Source of the DNA: Tamarix chinensis
Taxonomy: Eukaryota; Streptophyta; Magnoliopsida; Caryophyllales; Tamaricaceae
DNA length: 64,000 bases
Direction: 5' to 3'
Assembly: GCA_030549775.1 (NCBI GenBank)
Contig: CM060175.1
Location: 95,967,470 to 96,031,469, forward strand
Shown here: piece after piece, positions 10,876-23,022 of the stretch
Layout of the letters: each line of letters starts with the position of its first letter
How positions within the stretch are numbered: the first letter of the stretch is position 1
Notes under the pieces: model-generated
What the model saw: the letters and a program-made list of their open reading frames with translations, nothing else
Told to the model about the DNA's origin: nothing
Databases searched by the model: none
Translations under genes and position numbers: made by a program

Positions 10876-11970
10876 TATGACACTATAGAATGGCAGTTTT
10901 TGCATACAGTGTTAGAGGGTTTAGGCTTTCCTTTTCACTTTGTTAATTCGATCATGCAATGCCTAACAACTGTGAATTTCTCTATAAACTTACAAGGCTC
11001 TCTATGTAAACCTTTCCAAGAGAGGAGAGGGATTCGACAAGGAGACCCTCTGTCCCCTTACCTATTCATCCTTGCTTTAGAGTATCTAAATAGGTTGATG
11101 CAAACTTTATGGAAGGAGAATGAGTTTAAAGGTCATATTGATTGTAAAAGGTTGAGAATGGTCAATCTTTGTTTTAGAAATGATCTACTCCTTTTCTACA
11201 AAGGTCACATGAAATCAACCCAACTTATCAAGGAGAAATTGGATATATTTACTGCCATGTCAGGTCTTAGTGCTAACCCATGGAAAAGTTGCATTTATTT
11301 TGGAGGATTTCAAGCTGATATTAAGAGGCAGATTCTCCGGTACTTGAATTATAATGAAGGAAAATTTCCTCTTAGGTACTTGGGAGTACCATTGAGTAGT
11401 TCATCTCTGACTACCACACAATATCAGCCTTTAATTGAAAAAATCACTCAGAAATTAAAATCTTGGACTCTGAAATACTTAAGCTACGCAGGTAAGCTCC
11501 AATTTCTTCAATCAGTGATCTTTGGTATCACGAATTTTTAGATGTAAGTCTTTATGCTTCCTAAAGCTGTTGTGCACAAGCTGGATTCTATTTGTAGATG
11601 ATTCTTCTAGATTAATATGGAAGCAGGGAAAAGGAAGGCCCCCATTTCTTAGACCATAATCTGTCACCCCAAAGATGAAGGTGGATTAGGCCTTTGACAA
11701 TTATTACCCTGGAATGAAGCCTACTTCTACAAAAACTTATGGAAATTGCAGGTTCAATCAGACACTTGGCAAGCTGATATTAAAGTGGATTCTTCATGGA
11801 CAACAAAACTCATTTTCAAAATGAGGGATGTAGGGAAAGAAGCCTTATTATCCAGCAATGATAAAGGGAGACTCAGTGTTGATAAAATGTACCAGAACTT
11901 GAGGCACATAAATGATAAGGTTATGTGGTATAAACTTATTTGGAAGCATCATGGCACAATTAATCATTAA
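10876..11970 (+). pseudogene. L1-type LINE ORF2 fragment, reverse transcriptase, inactive
   Basis: Translation from 10876 gives YDTIEWQF, the start of the reverse transcriptase palm in plant L1-like ORF2, then GIRQGDPLSPYLF, FPLRYLGVPLSSS and SWTLKYLSYAGKLQF, all typical of this family. The family enzyme copies LINE RNA at a nicked target. Here the active-site FADD reads FRND, so one metal-binding aspartate is gone. The frame stays open to 11538, then six stops fall in the same frame between 11539 and about 11700, while residues such as FMLPKAVVHKLDSICR and GGLGL remain recognisable. It ends at 11970 in WKHHGTINH. The N-terminal endonuclease and the C-terminal part are missing. 5' truncation on insertion followed by decay is the likely history. 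Confidence 0.9.
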
Positions 11971-13738
11971 CACCTCAAATCATGTTGGACACCACAACCT
12001 ATCTACTTTTAGTATGTATTATGTTTATATTTAACACTTTAAGATCTAATACTAGAAAAAAAAAAGCAATATAGAACCTAGAAGAATCATAAACAATATT
12101 AGGGAAGATATTCCTCAAAAGGAAAAAAAGAGAGAAGGAATTAAAGGGGAAAAAGGATAAAAACTTATCTAAAATTTAGAAGGAAAATCAAGATTATTCC
12201 ATGGAGTAAATGACCATGTAAGGCCAAGGAAATTGAAGGAGAGAAGAAGAGAAAGATGACCCAAATTTTAATAAGTAAAAAAATTGAGTGTTAAGTTTTT
12301 GGTATAAGGGTAAATGAGTATTTTTACTTGTAAAAATATCAACAAATGCACCCATCATTGAAGGAGAGGTGGAAAATCCCAAACCACAAAGAAAATATAA
12401 AAAAAATAAAATCGGCCATCATGCTTTGTTGAAAAGGAAAGGTCAAGGAGGAAATAAGATAAATCAACTAAAGTAAAATGGTAACTTTGTATATTAAGGA
12501 AGCATAGATAAATATTATCACAACCATAGAAAGACACAAAATTATAAGGGAATAAATGAGATTTTATCATCCATTATAATCAATGATGAAATTATAGGAT
12601 TGATCCATGCAATATTAGATAAGGTTTTGAAAAGAAAAGTTGAATTTAGTTACTTTTATAGTCTAAAAGAGTATGACATAATCCAAAAATTATGATGATG
12701 ATTATGGGATGTTTTTGGATAATATTTAGCTCAATAATACTAACATAAGATGTTTCCTAAAGTTTTGTGAAATTTAGATACTCATACAGTGATTAACGGG
12801 CTCAAAACACATAATTAAGGCCTATCGGAACAATAAATAATGTATTTTTGTCAACAACTTGGTTTAAAATTTTGAAAAATCATAGGAACCTTAGAAAATC
12901 TATTTGATACACAGATAGATAAATTATAATGATTTGGAAGAATTTCAATAGCTAAAAGTGGCTCAGAGGGTCTCATGTATATAAAGTTGTGAGAAAGGGT
13001 TATATATCAGAAAGTTGTGAGAAATGGTTAGATATCAGAAATGAAATGCTTTAAAAATTAAACGAGGGTTACTATTCCATCAAAAGATGTACTAAATGTA
13101 CAAAGTGAGTAGATTTAGTCTAGTTAGAACAAATTTTGAAAATGCTAGGGTTTTGAGGAATAAGGTATTATGCATATTATTTTATCACTTGTAGCGATTG
13201 ATCTCATATGAATTTATGACATTAACTCCCTATCGATGTAACACTTGTACTCACCCTTTATTACATGTCTAGCTGTGTATAATTGCATATGTTCTTGAAA
13301 ATCCCTAACAATAAGTACTTTTTTATTTATTTATAATTGTAAACAACTTTATGGAAAATGATATAAAACATTTACCATAAGTATTAAAATCATGAGATCA
13401 AAATGTTGATAATTAATGGAGCATAGTTGTTAAAATCTTGATGTGGATTTTACAATTCTATGATCTAAAAATCATTTAGTGATATTAAATATTAGGTAGA
13501 ATATTAAAGTTTTATAATTGTGGTAGAATTTTATGATCTCATGTAGAATTAATAGAATATTATAGTCGTAGGTAGAATCTACACACCAATTATATATATA
13601 TATATATTATTATCTATTTGCCTTATAATATATTTTTCTCATATATGCACTATATTTCTTCCTTAACTCTAAACATTAACTCAAGTTATTGTGTACAAAT
13701 TATATAATGAGCATCACCCAATACAAAGGAAGCACCTG
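11971..13738. other. Unassigned AT-rich spacer
   Basis: No coding sequence or clear element. Around 13425-13580 there is a repeat-like stretch with TTAAAATCTTGATGTGG and TACAATTCTATGATCTAAAA, similar in style to old plant MITEs but without visible ends. Confidence 0.3.
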
Positions 13739-14239
13739 CAGGGAAGCCAATGGGTCGGGTCCAACAAGACCTAGTTACAAACCTATTTATAATACCTAAA
13801 TCCAAACCCATCTAGTCTTACAAGTTTATACATGTAAATACTAATACATTTATGTTCTATATAGCTTAGTATATTTTTTGTTAAAAAAATCCTCTAAGTG
13901 AAAATATATACATTTGAAAATAGTTACTTTAACTTTTCAAGTGGTGTTTTATTATTTTTAGAATAAAACATTATATATATTGATCATAATTTAAATACAC
14001 AAATAAAATAAAAAAATGAATAAGTAACTCAAAAAATATTACAACAAGGATGACAAGTATAAAATTAATATGTATGTAAATATGTATATAAATACATACA
14101 TATATATATAGGGGCAGGCACGGGCCAAACATGGACCAAACTGGCCTGGAGACCCATTTTTATGCAAAATACACCCCAAACCCTAACCGATTTCAAAATG
14201 AGTTATGTTGGACCAAAACGTAAAAATCGAATCAAATCC

Positions 14240-14415
14240 AGGTTGGCCCTATTTTAACTCTATTTTTAGATTGACCTTGTTTCAATATGTTTTTGACCAG
14301 GTTTTGGAAACTAACCCTATTTTAAAACTAACCTTGTTTTGACCCTAATTTAAAATTGACCCTATTTTAGCCATTTTCTGACCCAATTTCAAAACTAACC
14401 CTATTTTAATCTAAA
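14240..14415. repeat. Short tandem repeat near the hAT end
   Basis: Repeated ACCCTATTTTAAAACTAA-like words spaced about 22-30 bp apart, for example at 14310, 14355 and 14395. They lie in the subterminal part of the hAT element, where transposases of this group commonly bind repeated short motifs. Confidence 0.45.
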
Positions 14416-14758
14416 TTTACAATTCAACCCATTTTTCATCCAAACTATGGCATCAACGTGGATTTTATGGACTCATTTCACGCACAAAAATATGCTCTTT
14501 GTCCATATCAATATCCTCCAAATCGAAATAGCTAAGTTTTGAAAACATAACAAGATAAAAACAAAGAAAATATAATATAATTACATAAATTATGGAGAAT
14601 GAGAACAAAACTACAATGTTCTCAATATAGAAATAAAAATCTACCACATAATATAAAAATAATTTTTACATAAAATTTAATACAAAGTATTCAACGACAT
14701 CATTCATTTCAAGTAACATATACTAAATCGGCCTCTGCATTTGCTTTATTTTCCATGT

Positions 14759-14897
14759 CTATTCAAATTTAAATGTAAATAAATTAGTAGTTAGTAATAA
14801 CATTATATTAATCATAATTGATAAAAGATTAAATGGTATGAAACAAAACTAAATTAATCAAATAAAGTAAACAAAATAAATCTAAATTGATTATTAC
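14759..14897 (-). other. Probable intron at the 3' end of the hAT transposase
   Basis: On the minus strand GAGAAAG is followed by GTAATAATC and the stretch ends TTTGAATAG before ACATGGAA. Removing it joins EELEEIEK to DMENKANAEADLVYVT and a stop, an open reading that suggests true splicing in the ancestor. Confidence 0.6.
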
Positions 14898-15005
14898 CTT
14901 TCTCTATTTCCTCCAACTCTTCCAAAGCTTGCTTTACATCAACTTTTTCTCTTATATTTTTTGCTCGAATCCAATCTTAAGAGCATAAAAGAGCTTGTAC
15001 AGTCT

Positions 15006-15114
15006 TAAAACATAGAAGAAACAAATAAGCAAATAAGCAACTAAACAAGTAAATATAATGCAATTGCATTATTAGATTAAATAAAGAAATGTATTAATAT
15101 AAAGAAAGCATCAC
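15006..15114 (-). other. Probable second intron in the hAT transposase
   Basis: On the minus strand SSLTL is followed by AAG-GTGATGC and an AT-rich stretch ending TGTTTTAAG before ACTGTACAAGC, which reads TVQALLCS. The splice joins coding blocks in family order but leaves the frame off by one, so a single-base indel is likely. An in-frame TAA follows shortly after. Confidence 0.5.
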
Positions 15115-18100
15115 CTTAGTGTTAGAGAGCTCCTAAATTGATCAAAGTGACAACCACCATCACTAAACGTAGATTCCAATGAAAATGTAAATGTCGATAC
15201 AACAAGAATATTACATGCCATACATAAAAGGATTGGACATTTAAGGCTCAGTATTTTTCACCACATCAATACATATTTTTCTTCATGTTTTGCCTTTTTC
15301 TCTTCTAAAAACATCTCAAGCTCTGTAATATTAGAATATAATCCATCCATCCTCATCACTTGCTCTAACAAACTTTTTTTAATAACCTCAACACTATCAT
15401 TACTCGTAGGAGGATCAAAACTTAGCCTAGAACGTTTGTCAACTATAAATGAATCATACTTCCTCCTATAATCATCAAACAAATCAATAAAAAAATTCTT
15501 GATCTTTCAATCCAATCTCTCCCCTAATTCTTCACCATAAATATTACAAAGAGTAATCTTCAATCCTAAAAACTCAGATTTAGATCTAATATGACACCCA
15601 AGTATACCAACATGTTCATCTTCAATATGTCACCCCCAATACTTTCCAAACTTAACTTTCATTTGACGTGCCATATTTTTAAAATCATCATGCACTTCCA
15701 TGGCCCATTGATTCAATAACTTAAACATAAGAACAATATCAAATAAAATAAGACTACTGGTCATATAAAATGAACCAAACACCTTAACAGTCAATTTATA
15801 AAACTCCTTCAAGAAAACAACAAGGTGCTCAATTTTATCCCAATCGTCATTAGAGAGTGCCCCAACAACATTAACATCATGTATCAACTCTATGGGGAGC
15901 TCCATCCTACCAAAAGCATCAATAAATTTCATAGCAGTAACCAACATAAGATAGGTGGAATTCCACCTAGTAGGCACATCAAGAGACAAAGAAGCTTTGC
16001 ACTCAGTCTTATACTTTTCAGCATGTTGTTTAAATACAATCATTCTAGCAGAAGAATTTCTAATATACTTAATAACATCCCTGATTTGATCAATGCAATG
16101 ACTGATCTCCTTTATACCATTCCATACAATTAAATTGATTACATGTGCAACACATCTCATGTATAATTATTTACCATCACCAATGCCACTATCTTTTTTC
16201 ACCATATTTTTCAAACAAATACAAGAAACATTGTTATAACTCGCATTATGTACAGTGATAGTAAATAATTTTTCCTTCAAAACCTTAAAACTTAGACAAT
16301 CTTCAATCATTTACAGATTGCTTTCTCTTTTATGACGGGATATAGGATAAAAATTTAAAATTCTTTTTTGCAGTCTGCACTGATCATCTATGAAATGACT
16401 AGTTAGGCACATGTAATTAATTCTCTGATTAGAATTCCATGTATTAGTAGCCAAAAAAAACTCTATTACAAGATTTACTAAGCAAATCTTTCAAGATCAC
16501 CCTTTCATTGAGATATAACTTATAGATATTGCGTGTAATAGCAGTGTGTGAAGGCATATGAAATTGAGGACAAGCAATAGACATCACTTTTCTAAAAACC
16601 CCTTTCTCCACAAAACTAAATGGTAATTCATTAACAATAATAATCTCACCCATAGCTTCTCTAAGTTCATCCAGATCAATAGTATTATACCTCAAAGTAG
16701 TATCCTCTTGCATATGATCACCAACAACAAGGTTAAAGCATACATGAGATTGCTTACCTATTACCTCGTCCTTATTTTGAGTATTATTTACACAACTTTT
16801 GGCATGTCTTTTAAAATTTTGTATGGTATTATTGTTGGTATCTGTTGAAAAAATTATCGAACAATACTTACATTCCACCTTGGTTGATGTTTCTCATCCA
16901 CATACCCCCAAAAGTAATATTAATAAGCACCCCTCTTTATATCTTTTCTCTTCACATATCTATGACCTTTTGTTGGCTTCTTAGGTCCAAAATCTATTGC
17001 CATAATATCAAGTTAATCAAGGTCTTTATCTACCTCTAGTTCTTGAGTAGAAGCATAATCAATTGTTGTAGGAGGATTGGTGGATTTATATGCTAAACAT
17101 AGCCTTTTGGATATGATACTGAAGCTCAATATCTAAAAGAAAAGAAAAAGAACAAATGTTAGTATAAAAATAAGTAAAGACATATAGTAAATATTTTCTA
17201 GGTTTCAAAAAAAAAAGGAAGCAAGTTTTAAGCTATTAACTTATATTACGTGAAAGTTGAGTTAATGACCTATGGCTTAATAATTTTATACCTATCACCA
17301 ATCACCAACCACAAAAAATATTTCAAACGTATAAGATAAAGAAAAAAATAAGAAACAAAGGGAAATAACCAAAATAAAAACAAATGCACACTATTACACT
17401 AATAATTGATATTTTTAAGAACTAAGAATTCATAGACATTTAAAGCAAATTAGAAACACCAATTAAACAACTCTAAGATGATATTTGAAATGCCTCAAAA
17501 ATAATTATGTTAAGAAGTGTAATTATATAAGGATTTATTAGGGAATTAATTTAATTAATTATTTTATTGGAATAGGAAGGAATTATTTAGGGCAAATTAA
17601 GAGGAATTTACTAATATTTCTATAAAGGGAAAATTTGGGCATATTGCTAATTAAAAAGGAATTTAGGAAAAATCTTTTAAAAACCCTAAATTAGCCTAAA
17701 AAAGAAATTTAATATTTTTTACTTAAATATTTTTATTTTAAATACCCAAAATATTCTAATTAATTTATATGACCCCAACCTACTTAAAATTTTCTTTTCC
17801 TTTTTTCCTTTTTCTTTTTCCTTCTTCCTTTTTCTTTATTTTCTTTCTTCTTCTTCTTCTTTTCTTTTTTTTTTCTTCTTCCTTCTGATTAGGCCTGTCA
17901 CGGCCCAATCTCTTCTTTCCTTCTTTTTCTCTCCCGCGGGCCATCTTCCAGCTTCCTTTTTTTTTCTTCCTTCGACATCCAGAACGCTGCGTATCGTTTC
18001 TTTTTCCCCTGGAACGCCGCGTTCCATTTAAAATCTTTATAACAGGCGCCAACCGGCCCGGTTCTCCTTTCCCTTTTCTTTTCTTTCTTTTTCCCCAGCC

Positions 18101-18410
18101 TCTCGGTTCACCTTCTTTTTCCTCCTTCCTCCTCCACCGTTGACCTGTAGCTCCGTTGCCTCTAAAAATGGCACCGCCAGCTACGCTTGACTTGACCGGC
18201 CATTTCTCCTCTCTTTCTCTTCCCCTTGAATCACAATTATATCTAACCTAACCCACTTCCCTTTTTTTTCTCACAAAACCCTTCTTTTCCTGCGTGAAAG
18301 GTTAACCACGACCTGAACTTGTGTCGGCCAATTGATGCCACTGGCTACCCCAAACCCTACCTGCATTATCTCCTACCGACCCTTAAAACCCTACCTTCCC
18401 CTCCAAACTC

Positions 18411-18418
18411 TATAAATA
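18411..18418 (+). promoter_or_regulatory. TATA box of LTR-2
   Basis: TATAAATA within CTCTATAAATACCCC, followed by a C-rich stretch that would hold the start site. The best preserved promoter of the family in this window. Confidence 0.65.
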
Positions 18419-19106
18419 CCCCTTATTTGGTTGATTTCAAAACTTTTCCCCCCAAAACCCTAAGAACCTACCCTACGCAGCACCACGACTTCAGACGACC
18501 TTTCCTCCGCCGTCAGCCAACTAAGCCACCATCTCTACCTACTTAAGTCTTCCCTAAACTTCCCTCTAAATAACTGAATCACCCATCTTCCTTGATTCTT
18601 CTTGCATGAGCCACCATAGCCGTGCAAAGTTCCCTGCCCAACAAGCCAAATTTCTACACCCACAGCCCCTCGCCCCACTGTCCACCACCACATCCGCTGC
18701 TATCACTACCTCCTACACCACCTAAAAACTGCTACTAATATTCCTCCACCTAGCCATACACTTCTTTTCTCCTTTCTCCTTCTCCTTCTCTCTTTCTCTT
18801 CATTTCGGCCGCCAACTCTACAGCCGTGCGCCGTCGCCAAGTGTTGCGCCACCACCCTCACTTTACTCTTCTCAGCCTAAGCTACCACCAACACCTCAAA
18901 CATCATCCTCATTCTCCACCTCTTTTTCTCAAACCTCAACTTTTTCCTTTTCTATCCTCTTTTTCGGCTATCGCCACCGCCGCCATGCACCACCACCTGT
19001 GCCACCCATCTCCGCTGACTCAAGGTAAAACCCTAGACCCTCTCAGCCCCTTTTCCCTATATATTTAAGCTTATTCTATTTTATTTCAATTTTAACCTTT
19101 ATTTGA

Positions 19107-19275
19107 TTATTATTATTATTATTATTTGGTGAAATAATAATGTTATTATTTCTTGGCAGAGTCGAGAGTGTGAAGGAATTATTTAGATTATTAGTTTCGA
19201 ATTAATAATATTATTAGTATTATTATAAGTTTTATTATTATTATTATTATTATTAGTACTATTTTTATTAATAAT
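19107..19275. repeat. ATT-rich microsatellite zone in LTR-2
   Basis: Several ATT runs, the counterpart of the AAT zones of LTR-1 and LTR-3, in the same position downstream of the promoter. Confidence 0.85.
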
Positions 19276-19494
19276 ATTTTAATGATATTTTTAGTACTAT
19301 TTTGGGTGGAGGGTAGAAGCCCTTATACTACAATCCGTTTGGAATCATATTAATGTTATTATTAGTATAGTATTATTTTATTTAAAATCCTAGTCTTAGG
19401 ATAAGTTAGTAAATAATAGTATTTTTAGGAGATAACCTAATTTTAGTTTTTTCCTCATAATAGGTGAGACCAGTTAAAACCCTAAAGAGGTATA

Positions 19495-19506
19495 GGAGCG
19501 TGCTCC
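19495..19506. other. Palindrome GGAGCGTGCTCC in LTR-2
   Basis: Same 12-bp inverted repeat as in LTR-1 and LTR-3, followed by AAGACCGGTG. Confidence 0.6.
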
Positions 19507-20287
19507 AAGACCGGTGACGTTTTAGGTAAGGGTGTAACTAAGGCCATTTGTGTGTAATATGTTTTTACATGTCTTACTTGCCATGTGATGTGAAATATGA
19601 TGTACTTTATGTGTATTTTTATAAATATTATATATGCAGTACGACGTGGAGTTGAGGTATGATCATATGATATTTTATGGCATGCATATGATATGTATAA
19701 GTTGTGTTTTTAATGTGAATTGATGCGACCCATAAGACATGCATGTAGGTCATAGGATATGGTGTTATGGTGTGAATTAATGTGGGAGTGATCTAAGTAT
19801 TATATGACCATGCATGGTGGAGTTAGGGTTTGCATGGAGTTAGGGTTTACATGGAGTTGGGGTTTGCATGGAAGTTGGAGTTTGCATGGGAGTTAGGGTT
19901 TGTATGGAGATTTAGGGTTTCACGCATCAGCGTAAGTAATTGCATGAAAAGCTCACACGTCTACATGGGGGACATAAAGTGTGCTTGAAAGAAAAACTTA
20001 CGTGTAGAAAGTTGATATGGGATGTAAGGAAGGTATTAGAAGAGTCGTATGGGGTTTTGAAAACATTGGGTGGAAAATAGTATGTGGGATATTATAAGGG
20101 TATGGAGGAGACTAGGTTAGGGTTTGTCATGGTCACTATGGTGGTGGTGGTCAACTAGGGTTGGTGTGGTTAACTAGAGTTGGAGGATAAAAATAGTAGA
20201 AGCCAGTCGTGCATGTCTGGGTGAAAGCTTTTGAATAAGATACGTAAAACATTAATCATGCAAAGTAGAAGATATTGAGCTGGCCCA

Positions 20288-20619
20288 GACCGATCCACCG
20301 ACACAATAGTGGTTAGGTACTACAGTATCCTAGATACTGATCCACCGACGTATAATAGTAGTAGGGTATATTACCCTAGACGACCGCTCTACTGGCTATA
20401 ATAGTGGGGGATCCCGACCTCAATAAAGTGGACCCTACAGTTTTCTAAGACCTAAAAGACACTAATACTTATAGTGGAACACCGTACAAAAAGGGGCCAG
20501 ACCGATCCCCCGGCATAGAATAGTGGTAGGGTATGTTACCCTAGTGACCAATCCACCGGCTAAAATAGTGGCCAGGCGCCAGAGTGCCCTAGAGACCGAT
20601 CCACCAGCTAAAATAGTGG
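20288..20619 (+). repeat. Dyad array of LTR-2, six copies
   Basis: Six copies of GACCGATCCACCGGC-n-AATAGTGG in sense orientation, some with one or two changes. Spacers read GGTACAGTATCCTA or TTACCCTA. Confidence 0.8.
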
Positions 20620-20870
20620 GGTTCCCGTGCTCGTGTGGACTTGATAAAGAACATGGTGCGAATCAACTTCTGATAAGAGATTAATTAAATAATTAATCTG
20701 GACTATTTGGGCCTTTATGTGTGGGCTTGATCATTTATAAGATGTATAATACTCTGCATGACTTTATATATTATACGTGTGGGTTTGAATGTGTAAGTTG
20801 AATATTATCCTGCATGATTTTATGTGCTTGTGTGTTGGCCTTAGTGCTCGGTTACCTTACTCAGTACGTA

Positions 20871-20889
20871 GCGTATTGATCACCATTTT
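20871..20889 (+). other. Hairpin B of LTR-2
   Basis: TCAGTAC, loop GTAGC, GTATTGA. Seven pairs, one of them G-U. Confidence 0.55.
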
Positions 20890-21250
20890 CATGGGTGATG
20901 CTCATTCCCACGAGCAGAAGGCCTGTCTGATGTGTTGTAGGTAGGTGATGCCTTCTTTGATGCAATTAATGTCTATGGGACATCGGGTGGGGCTGACTGA
21001 TGATTTAGGCTGGATCAAGTCCTAGGAGTAGCGTGGCCGGTTTTTCCATTATGAGATTATTATTCCTTTTCTCTTTTAACTATGTTTGAAACTCTAGAAA
21101 CAATTTTAATATTGTAGCCATTTTTCTTCTCTGAAGAACTATCTCTCGTATTTTGGATTATGTAAAATTTACGCGTACTCTGATTATTGATTTGGAAACT
21201 TTAATTTATGTATTAATGTGTGATGATGGCAATGTTTTTCTTAGCCTTAG

Positions 21251-21296
21251 CACTTGGTATTGGAACGGTAGGAGTGATCCGGTCTAGTACTAAGTG
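21251..21296 (+). other. Hairpin A of LTR-2
   Basis: Arms start CACTTGGTAT and end AGTACTAAGTG. By hand count 17 of 19 positions pair. It lies 83 nt from the LTR end and is followed by the conserved TGGCGGTA. Confidence 0.65.
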
Positions 21297-23022
21297 TGGC
21301 GGTAGCATCCCCAAAATTTATAAGTTTTAAATTTAAAGGTTTTGTGTAAAAAAATTATAGTAAATTTTGGAGTGTTACAATATTGATATATACTATCAAA
21401 TGCATATAAAACATAAGGTATTAATTAGATTATATACTATGAAATGCATATAAACTAAGGTATTAACTTTGAAAGGAAAATTTTCTTCCCCATTAATTTA
21501 TATCATTCTTTTTACCTCCCCTTATACAATTAATCAAAATTAAAATGCTCGTGTTCTTTTTCCTCTCAACCCAATTGTATGTCATATATGTATTGCATGT
21601 ATGCTTATTTTACTCTATATATACATATATGTCACCTTTGTTTTCATAACTCACTCTCTTCTTTTGGCAAGTTAACAATCTTAATTACATAATTAGCTTG
21701 ATATGTCAACAAAAAACCATCATAGATCATAGTTCATAGAGCATAACCAAATCAACAAATATTAGCAATACACAGAGTAATTACAAGTTTACAACTTCAC
21801 ATAATAATTATTAATTAATACCTCAATAATAAGCATATGTTACTATATTATCTTTCCAAAGGAATAATGCACTGAACCAAAAACAAGCCAATTAGTAAAG
21901 GACTTGTAGACAAATGAGTAACAATTAGCTAGAAGTCTAGCAAATATCAGCAAATTTAGGAGTCTAGAAAATATTAGTAGATCTAGGTATTCAACAATCA
22001 GTATGTATTGATGGTAATTGGTAAAGCTCGAAGAAAAACACAATAAAAAAACCAAAACATTAGTATTTGTAAATCTCAGAGCTAGCAAAGGTCGAAGATA
22101 TTAGTAAATCTTAGAGCAAAATAGAAGAATGATGGTTGATGAAGATGAGGTGAAACCTTTTAGAGTTGTAGCCAAGGTGAGGTTTGGAGGCCTAGTGCCT
22201 CATCTAGTTGAGCCGTCAATGCCTAGTGACGGTGGTCAGTGGGTGAGTGAGAGAGAGCTAAGTGAGATTAACTTTAATTTTTTTGAACTAGCTAGATCAA
22301 GCACGACGAGCAGTGTTGCCAGTGAATAGTGGTAGATGCGAGAGTGAGTAATAGTGAGTCTAACGACTGGTGAGTGGTGATAGAACTTAGATCCAGAGGT
22401 GAGGCTTGGTTCCATGGTGTTTCCGACAAGTGGTGCAATCATACCGACGATGGTGTAGGAGTTTGCAGCCTGTAGGAGAGGAGTTGAATAGTGGGCTAGG
22501 GAGTGTGGTGGACCCAATGGTGTCTATTTTGAATTTTGTTGTGTCGGGTGTGGGAATTGACCAATGGGACAGATAAGGCCATAAAAGGGGGTAAGACAAA
22601 TACTTGATTCAAAGTCGAAGTCGAAGACTCACATTGGAATAGGTTGAGAAGTGATGAGTGGATCGGGAGGGACAAGTTGAGAAGGAATAATGAATATGGG
22701 GGAAGTGAGATTAATAACGAGTCATTTTAGGTTAGACCCATATCAGACTGGAAGGCCCATTTTTTTGAAATTCTCAACCCAAAACCTAGATAGTTTTTAA
22801 ATTTTGATATAGACTTAACCGTTTAATTCGGTCTAATCTAGTTCAGATTTACGAGTTGACCCTGATTATGCACACCCTTACATGTATATTCTAAACAGGC
22901 CTAGTGGGTCAGATATGAGATTGCTAAACCTTGACTAATTTAGGTACATATAGACCTAGATCTACTAAAAATTAGGTGGGTTTGGATTGGGTCTAAAACT
23001 CATTGTCATCCCCAAGCACGTG

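Larger units (their letters stand above)
14709..16990 (-). pseudogene. hAT transposase (RICESLEEPER/Ac-like), inactive
   Basis: Read on the minus strand. A BED-type zinc finger is visible (CKYC then HAKSC, 16878-16790), followed by ELPFSFVEKGVFRKVMS, the block after the BED finger in plant hAT proteins. Then come NQRINYMCLTSHFIDD, RCVAHVINLIVWNG and LDVPTRWNSTYLM of the catalytic core. At the C-terminal dimerisation domain are SNITELEMFLEEK and FSLESTFSDGG. The family cuts and pastes hAT DNA. The first catalytic aspartate reads N (ATNTW for TTDTW) and the second reads H (VHNAS for VDNAS); the glutamate in SLEST is kept. Stops and frameshifts break the frame, for example at about 16440, 16160 and 15629. 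Two GT-AG introns are likely near the 3' end: 15006-15114 (approximate) and 14759-14897. Across the second, the frame runs through to a stop at 14709-14711. Confidence 0.9.
17486..21379 (+). mobile_element. Solo LTR-2 (Tekay-type), 3894 bp, inside the hAT element
   Basis: Starts TGAAATGCCTCAAAA (LTR-1 and LTR-3 start TGAAATACCCC in sense) and ends TTTTGGAGTGTTACA, with exact 5-bp duplications ATATT (17481-17485 and 21380-21384). In order: AT-rich 5' part to about 17790, pyrimidine-rich and GC-rich zone (17790-19050) with a TATA box at 18411, ATT microsatellite (19107-19275), palindrome (19495-19506), dyads (20288-20619), hairpin B (20871-20889), hairpin A (21251-21296). It is the same subfamily as LTR-1 and LTR-3. 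There are no internal genes. It splits the 5' part of the hAT element, so it is younger than that insertion. Confidence 0.9.
14109..22880 (-). mobile_element. Possible inner hAT element nested in the outer one
   Basis: A second end pair lies just inside the outer one: TAGGGGCAGGCACGGG on the left and, as complement, TAAGGGTGTGCATAATCA on the right. The flanking 8-mers TATATATA and CATGTATA agree at 6 of 8. Without LTR-2 it would be about 4.9 kb, a usual size for an autonomous Ac-like hAT. AT-rich flanks make the duplication weak evidence. It may instead be subterminal sequence of the outer element. Confidence 0.4.
13739..23014 (-). mobile_element. hAT element (outer), interrupted by solo LTR-2
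   Basis: The left end CAGGGAAGCCAATGGGT and the complement of the right end, TGGGGATGACAATGAGT, agree at 12 of 17 positions. They are flanked by 8-bp sequences AGCACCTG (13731-13738) and AGCACGTG (23015-23022), a 7/8 match. Eight-base target duplications and CAGGG ends are hAT hallmarks. The inverted similarity continues inwards, as ATCCAAACCCATCTA on the left and ATCCAAACCCACCTA on the right strand. Without LTR-2 it is about 5.4 kb, and it encloses the transposase relic. Either this is the parent of that transposase, or it is a roughly 0.5-kb hAT MITE into which the inner element (14109-22880) jumped. Confidence 0.7.

Noticed and set aside
22129..22599. Short overlapping frames in the 5' part of the hAT block
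   Set aside because: No similarity to hAT or other proteins that I recognise; they overlap on both strands.
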